Assembly: GCF_013184545.1 (NCBI RefSeq)
Contig: NZ_JAAOJA010000011.1
Location: 124,001 to 188,000, forward strand
Reading direction: 5' to 3'
DNA length: 64,000 nucleotides
DNA from: Pseudomonas tumuqii
GTDB taxonomy: Bacteria > Pseudomonadota > Gammaproteobacteria > Pseudomonadales > Pseudomonadaceae
Below the pieces are notes generated by a model. That model worked only from the letters and a program-made list of their open reading frames with translations, was not told the DNA's origin and searched no databases. Every line of letters starts with the position of its first letter. The first letter of the stretch is position 1. Below, piece by piece: positions 60,543-64,000 of the stretch. Both the position numbers and the translations under genes were made by a program.

Positions 60543-61076
60543 ATGCCGCGTCGTTTTTTCAAACGCTATATGCCTCACCCGGATCGCATCAAGGCCAACA
60601 AGTCCCTGCGCTTTCTCGGCGCCCTGATTCACGACCCTAACCTCTGGCACCTCAACCGCCACTCGGTTGCACGCGCTGTGGCCATCGGCCTGTTCTGGGC
60701 GATGATCCCCATGCCGCTGCAAATGGCCGCCGCCGCACTGGTCGCCATTCCCGCACGCGCCAACCTGCCCATTTCCGTTGGACTGGTCTGGCTGACCAAC
60801 CCGATCACCATGCCTCCGGTGTTCTATTGCAGCTACAAATTCGGCGCCTGGATGACCAATACCCCTACCCTGCGCATGCCCGACGAGATCACCCTGAGCT
60901 GGGTTGGCCATATGTTGCAGACCCACTGGCAGCCTCTATACCTAGGCTCTTTCGTGCTCGGCGTGCTGTTCGCTGCACTGGGCTACCTGGCTACCAATAC
61001 CTACTGGCACTGGTGGGTACGGCGCAGCTGGCGCAAGCGCCAAGAACAACGCCGCCACAACAAGCCGGATAATTGA
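60543..61076 (+). CDS. DUF2062 membrane protein
   Basis: 177 residues with three hydrophobic segments (VGLFWAMIPMPLQMAAAALVAIP-like; ISVGLVWLTNPITMPPVFYCSY; LYLGSFVLGVLFAALGYL). DUF2062 motif NPITMPP. Function unknown. ATG at 60543. Confidence 0.88.
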   Translation: MPRRFFKRYMPHPDRIKANKSLRFLGALIHDPNLWHLNRHSVARAVAIGLFWAMIPMPLQMAAAALVAIPARANLPISVGLVWLTNPITMPPVFYCSYKFGAWMTNTPTLRMPDEITLSWVGHMLQTHWQPLYLGSFVLGVLFAALGYLATNTYWHWWVRRSWRKRQEQRRHNKPDN

Positions 61077-61091
61077 GCGTTTTTCCACCAC

Positions 61092-61141
61092 CTCTGAAAG
61101 CAAAAAGCCGTTACTCGAGTAACGGCTTTTTGCTTTCAGAG
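61092..61141. terminator. Perfect 50-bp palindrome, bidirectional terminator
   Basis: CTCTGAAAGCAAAAAGCC... with 25-bp perfect arms centred on CTCGAG (61114-61119). It carries TTTTT on both strands and lies between two convergent genes. Confidence 0.92.
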
Positions 61142-61149
61142 AGACTAGC

Positions 61150-62394
61150 TCATTCGTAGCGCAAGGCTTCTGCCGGCTGGATACCCGCCGCACGCCAGGA
61201 CGGATAGAGGGTCGCGAGAAAGCTCAGGGCGAAGGCCGCGCCACAGATCAACAGCACATCGGCGAGCAGCAATTCGGACGGCAGATTGCTGATGAAGTAG
61301 ACATCCGAGCTGAGTACCTGCTGACCACTGAGACGCTCGATCCAAGCGACCAACTGGCTGATATTCAGCGCCGCCACGATGCCCAGAACGGCACCGATCA
61401 GCGTGCCGACCACCCCGATCACCGTGCCCTGTACCATGAAGATGCCCATGATCTGCCCGGGGGTCGCGCCCAGGGTACGCAGGATGGCGATATCCCCCCC
61501 CTTGTCGGCGACCACCATGATCAAGGTGGCAATGATATTGAACGCAGCCACCGCCACGATCAGCAGCAACAGCAAGCCGATCATGGTCTTTTCCATCTTC
61601 ATGGCACTGAACAGGCTACCCTGGGTCAGCGTCCAGTCGCTGGCTCGATAGCCCTCGCCCAACTCGCTGACGATGGCGGCCGACACCTGCGGCGCCTGAT
61701 ACAGATCTTGCAATTTCAAGCGCACGCCGGGCACCTGGCCCGGCTGCAAGCGCTGGATCTGCGCGGCATCGGCGACATGCAGCAAGGCCAGCGAGCCGTC
61801 CAGCTCGGCACCGACCTTGAACACCCCGACCACATTGACCGCCTGCATCCGCGGCGTGATACCACCGGGCACCGAACTGGCCTCGGGCACGATCAGCGCC
61901 AAGCGGTCGCCGAGCTTCAGTTGAAAGCGCCGGGCGGTAATTTCGCCAATCACCACACCGAACTCGCCGGCCTGCAGATCGCCCAGACGGCCCTGGGTCA
62001 TGTGCTCGGCAATGATCGACACCTGCGACTCCAGCTCGGGATCGATGCCCTGCAACTGAATCGGCTGCATCGCGCCGCGGTAGGACAACATGCCTTCCAG
62101 CTCGGCAAAGGGCACGGCGGCCAACACTTGCGGATTGCGCTTGGCAGCCGCGGCCACCGCCTGCCAATCATCCAGCGGCTGGACCCCGGCGATCGCCGCA
62201 TGCGGCACCAGGCCGAGGATCCGCGAGCTCATTTCCTTCTGAAACCCATTCATCACCGACAGCACCACGATCATCGCCAGCACGCCCAGGGCGAGGCCAA
62301 TCATCGAGGTCAGGGAAATAAAGGAAATGAAATGGTTACGCCGCTTGGCCCGGGTGTAGCGGGTACCGATGTACAGACTCAGAGGGCGAAACAT
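61150..62394 (-). CDS. lolE: Lipoprotein-releasing ABC transporter permease (LolE/LolC)
   Basis: 414 residues. Membrane helices near 25-45 and three at the C-terminus, with a large periplasmic domain between, MacB-like. Ends PAEALRYE. It extracts lipoproteins from the inner membrane with LolD. Its C-terminal 150 residues closely match the permease encoded at 63085. LolE versus LolC cannot be settled here. Confidence 0.9.
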   Translation of the reverse strand: MFRPLSLYIGTRYTRAKRRNHFISFISLTSMIGLALGVLAMIVVLSVMNGFQKEMSSRILGLVPHAAIAGVQPLDDWQAVAAAAKRNPQVLAAVPFAELEGMLSYRGAMQPIQLQGIDPELESQVSIIAEHMTQGRLGDLQAGEFGVVIGEITARRFQLKLGDRLALIVPEASSVPGGITPRMQAVNVVGVFKVGAELDGSLALLHVADAAQIQRLQPGQVPGVRLKLQDLYQAPQVSAAIVSELGEGYRASDWTLTQGSLFSAMKMEKTMIGLLLLLIVAVAAFNIIATLIMVVADKGGDIAILRTLGATPGQIMGIFMVQGTVIGVVGTLIGAVLGIVAALNISQLVAWIERLSGQQVLSSDVYFISNLPSELLLADVLLICGAAFALSFLATLYPSWRAAGIQPAEALRYE

Positions 62395-63092
62395 CAGGCG
62401 GCCACCAACTTGCCGTCTTCCAGGCGCAGGATACGGTCCATCTGCTGAGCCAGGGCCAGGTCGTGGGTCACCACCAGGAAAGCGGTGCGCGACGCGCTGC
62501 TCAATTCCCTCATCAGGTCCTGAATGCCCTGGGCGGTGTGATGATCGAGGTTGCCGGTAGGCTCGTCGAGCAGCACCAGTCCCGGTCGATTGACCAGGGC
62601 ACGGGCAATCGCCACGCGCTGGCGCTCGCCACCGGACAGCTCCGCCGGCTTGTGCGCCAGGCGATGGCCAAGCCCGACCCGTTCGAGCAGTGCGGTCGCC
62701 CGCTGACGCGCCTCGGCAATCGGCGTGCGCCCGATCAGCAGTGGCATGCAGACGTTCTCCAGCGCCGTGAACTCCGGCAGCAGGTGATGGAACTGATAGA
62801 CGAAACCCAGCGAGCGGTTGCGCAGCAGGCCACGCTCCTTCTCACTCAGCGCCGACAGCTCCTCACCCGCCAGCCAGACGCTCCCCGTGCTGGGCGTATC
62901 CAGGCCACCGAGCATATTCAGCAAGGTGCTCTTGCCCGAGCCCGAACTGCCGACAATCGCCACCCGCTCGCCGGGGTGCAGCTCCAGCTGCAAGCCTTCC
63001 AGCACCACCACCGACTGCGGACCTTCCTCGTAGCTTTTGCCGAGGTTGCGGCAACTCAACACAGCACTCTCTTGCATAACCTGATCACTCAT
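62394..63092 (-). CDS. lolD: LolD ATPase of the lipoprotein transporter
   Basis: 232 residues. Walker A GSSGSGKST, signature LSGGERQRVAIARAL, Walker B VLLDEPTGNLD. Starts inside the end of lolC (8-bp overlap) and overlaps the lolE start by one base. Confidence 0.95.
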   Translation of the reverse strand: MSDQVMQESAVLSCRNLGKSYEEGPQSVVVLEGLQLELHPGERVAIVGSSGSGKSTLLNMLGGLDTPSTGSVWLAGEELSALSEKERGLLRNRSLGFVYQFHHLLPEFTALENVCMPLLIGRTPIAEARQRATALLERVGLGHRLAHKPAELSGGERQRVAIARALVNRPGLVLLDEPTGNLDHHTAQGIQDLMRELSSASRTAFLVVTHDLALAQQMDRILRLEDGKLVAA

Positions 63093-64000
63093 AACGCAGT
63101 GCCTCCGCGGGCTGGGTACGCGCCGCGCGCCAGGCCGGATAAAGGGTGGCGAGAAAACTCAGAACCAGCGCAGCGGCGCAGACCAGCAGTACATCCGCGA
63201 GCATCAGTTGCGATGGCAGGTAGTCGATGAAATAGACATCTGCATTGAGAAAGCGCATGCCCAGTGCACGCTCCAGCGCCGCGATACCGGCACTGACATT
63301 GAGTGCCGCAAAGATCCCCAGCAACGCCCCGATAAGGGTGCCGACTACGCCGATCACCGTGCCCTGGACCATGAAGATGGCCATGATTTGCCCGGGCGTA
63401 GCACCGAGGGTGCGCAGGATGGCGATGTCGCCCTTCTTGTCCGTCACTACCATGACCAGCGTCGAGATGATGTTGAACGCGGCGACCGCGACTATCAGCA
63501 GCAGCAGCAGGCCGATCATGGCCTTCTCCATGCGGATCGCCTGATACAGGTTGCCGTGGGTGCGGGTCCAGTCGCGGGCGTAATAGTCACGCTCGCCCAG
63601 GGATTGGGCCAACTCCCAGGCCGTGCGCGGCGCCTGAAACAGATCGGCGACCTTCAGGCGGATGCCCTGCACCTGATCCGCCTGGCGGCGCTGCAAGCGC
63701 GCCAGATCCTGGACGTGGGTCATCGCCACGTGACCATCGATCTCTCCGGCGCCAACATGAAAGATGCCAACCAGGGTGAAACGTTTTAACCGCGGAAACA
63801 TGCCCGCCGGCGTTACCGTGACCTCGGGCGCGACGAAGGTGATCTTGTCGCCCAGGCTCACGCCCAGCTTGGCGGTGGCCTTGTCACCAATGACAATGCC
63901 AAAGGCACCGGGTTCGAGGTCTTGCAAGCGGCCCTGCTGAAAGAAATCACCAATGATCGAAACCTTCGCCTCCTCGAGCGGATCGATGGCGTTGATCAAC
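63085..64000 (-). CDS. lolC: Lipoprotein-releasing ABC permease, partial (start outside window)
   Basis: The frame is open to the window end. About 305 C-terminal residues of a LolC/E permease are present: part of the periplasmic domain, then three helices, ending PAEALRYE. The MEKAMIGLLLLLIVAVAAFN segment is nearly the same as in the lolE copy. Named lolC because it is the first gene of the lolC-lolD-lolE set; that is convention, not proof. Confidence 0.85.
   Translation of the reverse strand, partial: LINAIDPLEEAKVSIIGDFFQQGRLQDLEPGAFGIVIGDKATAKLGVSLGDKITFVAPEVTVTPAGMFPRLKRFTLVGIFHVGAGEIDGHVAMTHVQDLARLQRRQADQVQGIRLKVADLFQAPRTAWELAQSLGERDYYARDWTRTHGNLYQAIRMEKAMIGLLLLLIVAVAAFNIISTLVMVVTDKKGDIAILRTLGATPGQIMAIFMVQGTVIGVVGTLIGALLGIFAALNVSAGIAALERALGMRFLNADVYFIDYLPSQLMLADVLLVCAAALVLSFLATLYPAWRAARTQPAEALRYE

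Overview
The window is chromosomal DNA of a Pseudomonas-like gammaproteobacterium. It is GC-rich and densely packed. From about 12.2 kb onward the gene order matches what I recall of the P. aeruginosa chromosome in two blocks. One block is acyl-CoA dehydrogenase-recR-ybaB-dnaX-two small proteins. The other runs etfA-etfB-ETF-QO through holB-tmk-mltG-pabC-fabF-acpP-fabG-fabD-plsX-rpmF-yceD, rluC-rne, murB-kdsB-lpxK-exbD-exbB-comEC to lolE-lolD-lolC. There is no rRNA or tRNA gene, so I do not name a species.

Layout. 1-1.5 kb: the end of a maltoporin gene (lamB) and malM. 1.6-2.1 kb: an unrecognised secreted glycine-rich protein. 2.3-9.5 kb: an arsenic island. A ModE-type HTH gene is divergent from arsC-arsR-arsH-GAPDH-arsJ. 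Convergent to these is a minus-strand unit of a 39-codon ORF, acr3 and an ATP-grasp-like gene of unknown role. 9.6-10.9 kb: cbpA-cbpM. 10.9-11.8 kb: about 900 bp without a convincing gene, then a cold-shock gene. 12.2-18 kb: acyl-CoA dehydrogenase, recR, ybaB, dnaX and two small conserved proteins. 18.2-23.4 kb: a lipoprotein, then an anti-sigma-like membrane protein, an ECF sigma factor and a VWA lipoprotein in one overlapping minus-strand operon with a candidate ECF promoter, then a MocR regulator. 23.7-25.7 kb: an envelope operon (periplasmic binding protein, DUF4398-like lipoprotein, OmpA-like lipoprotein). 25.9-36 kb: lipase-like hydrolase, ETF system, small envelope genes, a radical SAM gene, moaA, a TetR regulator, a class V aminotransferase and the RgsA sRNA. 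36-48.8 kb: tatD to the fatty-acid/phospholipid cluster, maf, sppA, HAD phosphatase. 48.8-58 kb: rluC, rne, murB, ptpA, kdsB, trm112-like, lpxK, exbDB. 58-64 kb: comEC, DUF2062 gene, lolE-lolD-lolC (lolC cut by the window end).

How the parts work together. The arsenic island covers arsenate reduction and arsenite efflux (ArsC, Acr3), arsenate detoxification through 1-arseno-3-phosphoglycerate (GAPDH plus ArsJ) and organoarsenical oxidation (ArsH). EtfAB and ETF-QO carry electrons from acyl-CoA dehydrogenases to quinone; their divergent promoters flank a palindrome of PsrA type. The 37-46 kb cluster couples replication (HolB, Tmk), cell wall (MltG), folate (PabC) and fatty-acid/phospholipid synthesis.

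The most notable observations are the ATP-grasp-like gene and small ORF in the arsenic island, the ECF/anti-sigma/VWA operon with its candidate promoter, a nearly leaderless yceD-rpmF promoter, the PsrA-like operator between the etf units, RgsA, the long structured rne leader, and several families of intergenic palindromes and 7-bp repeats.
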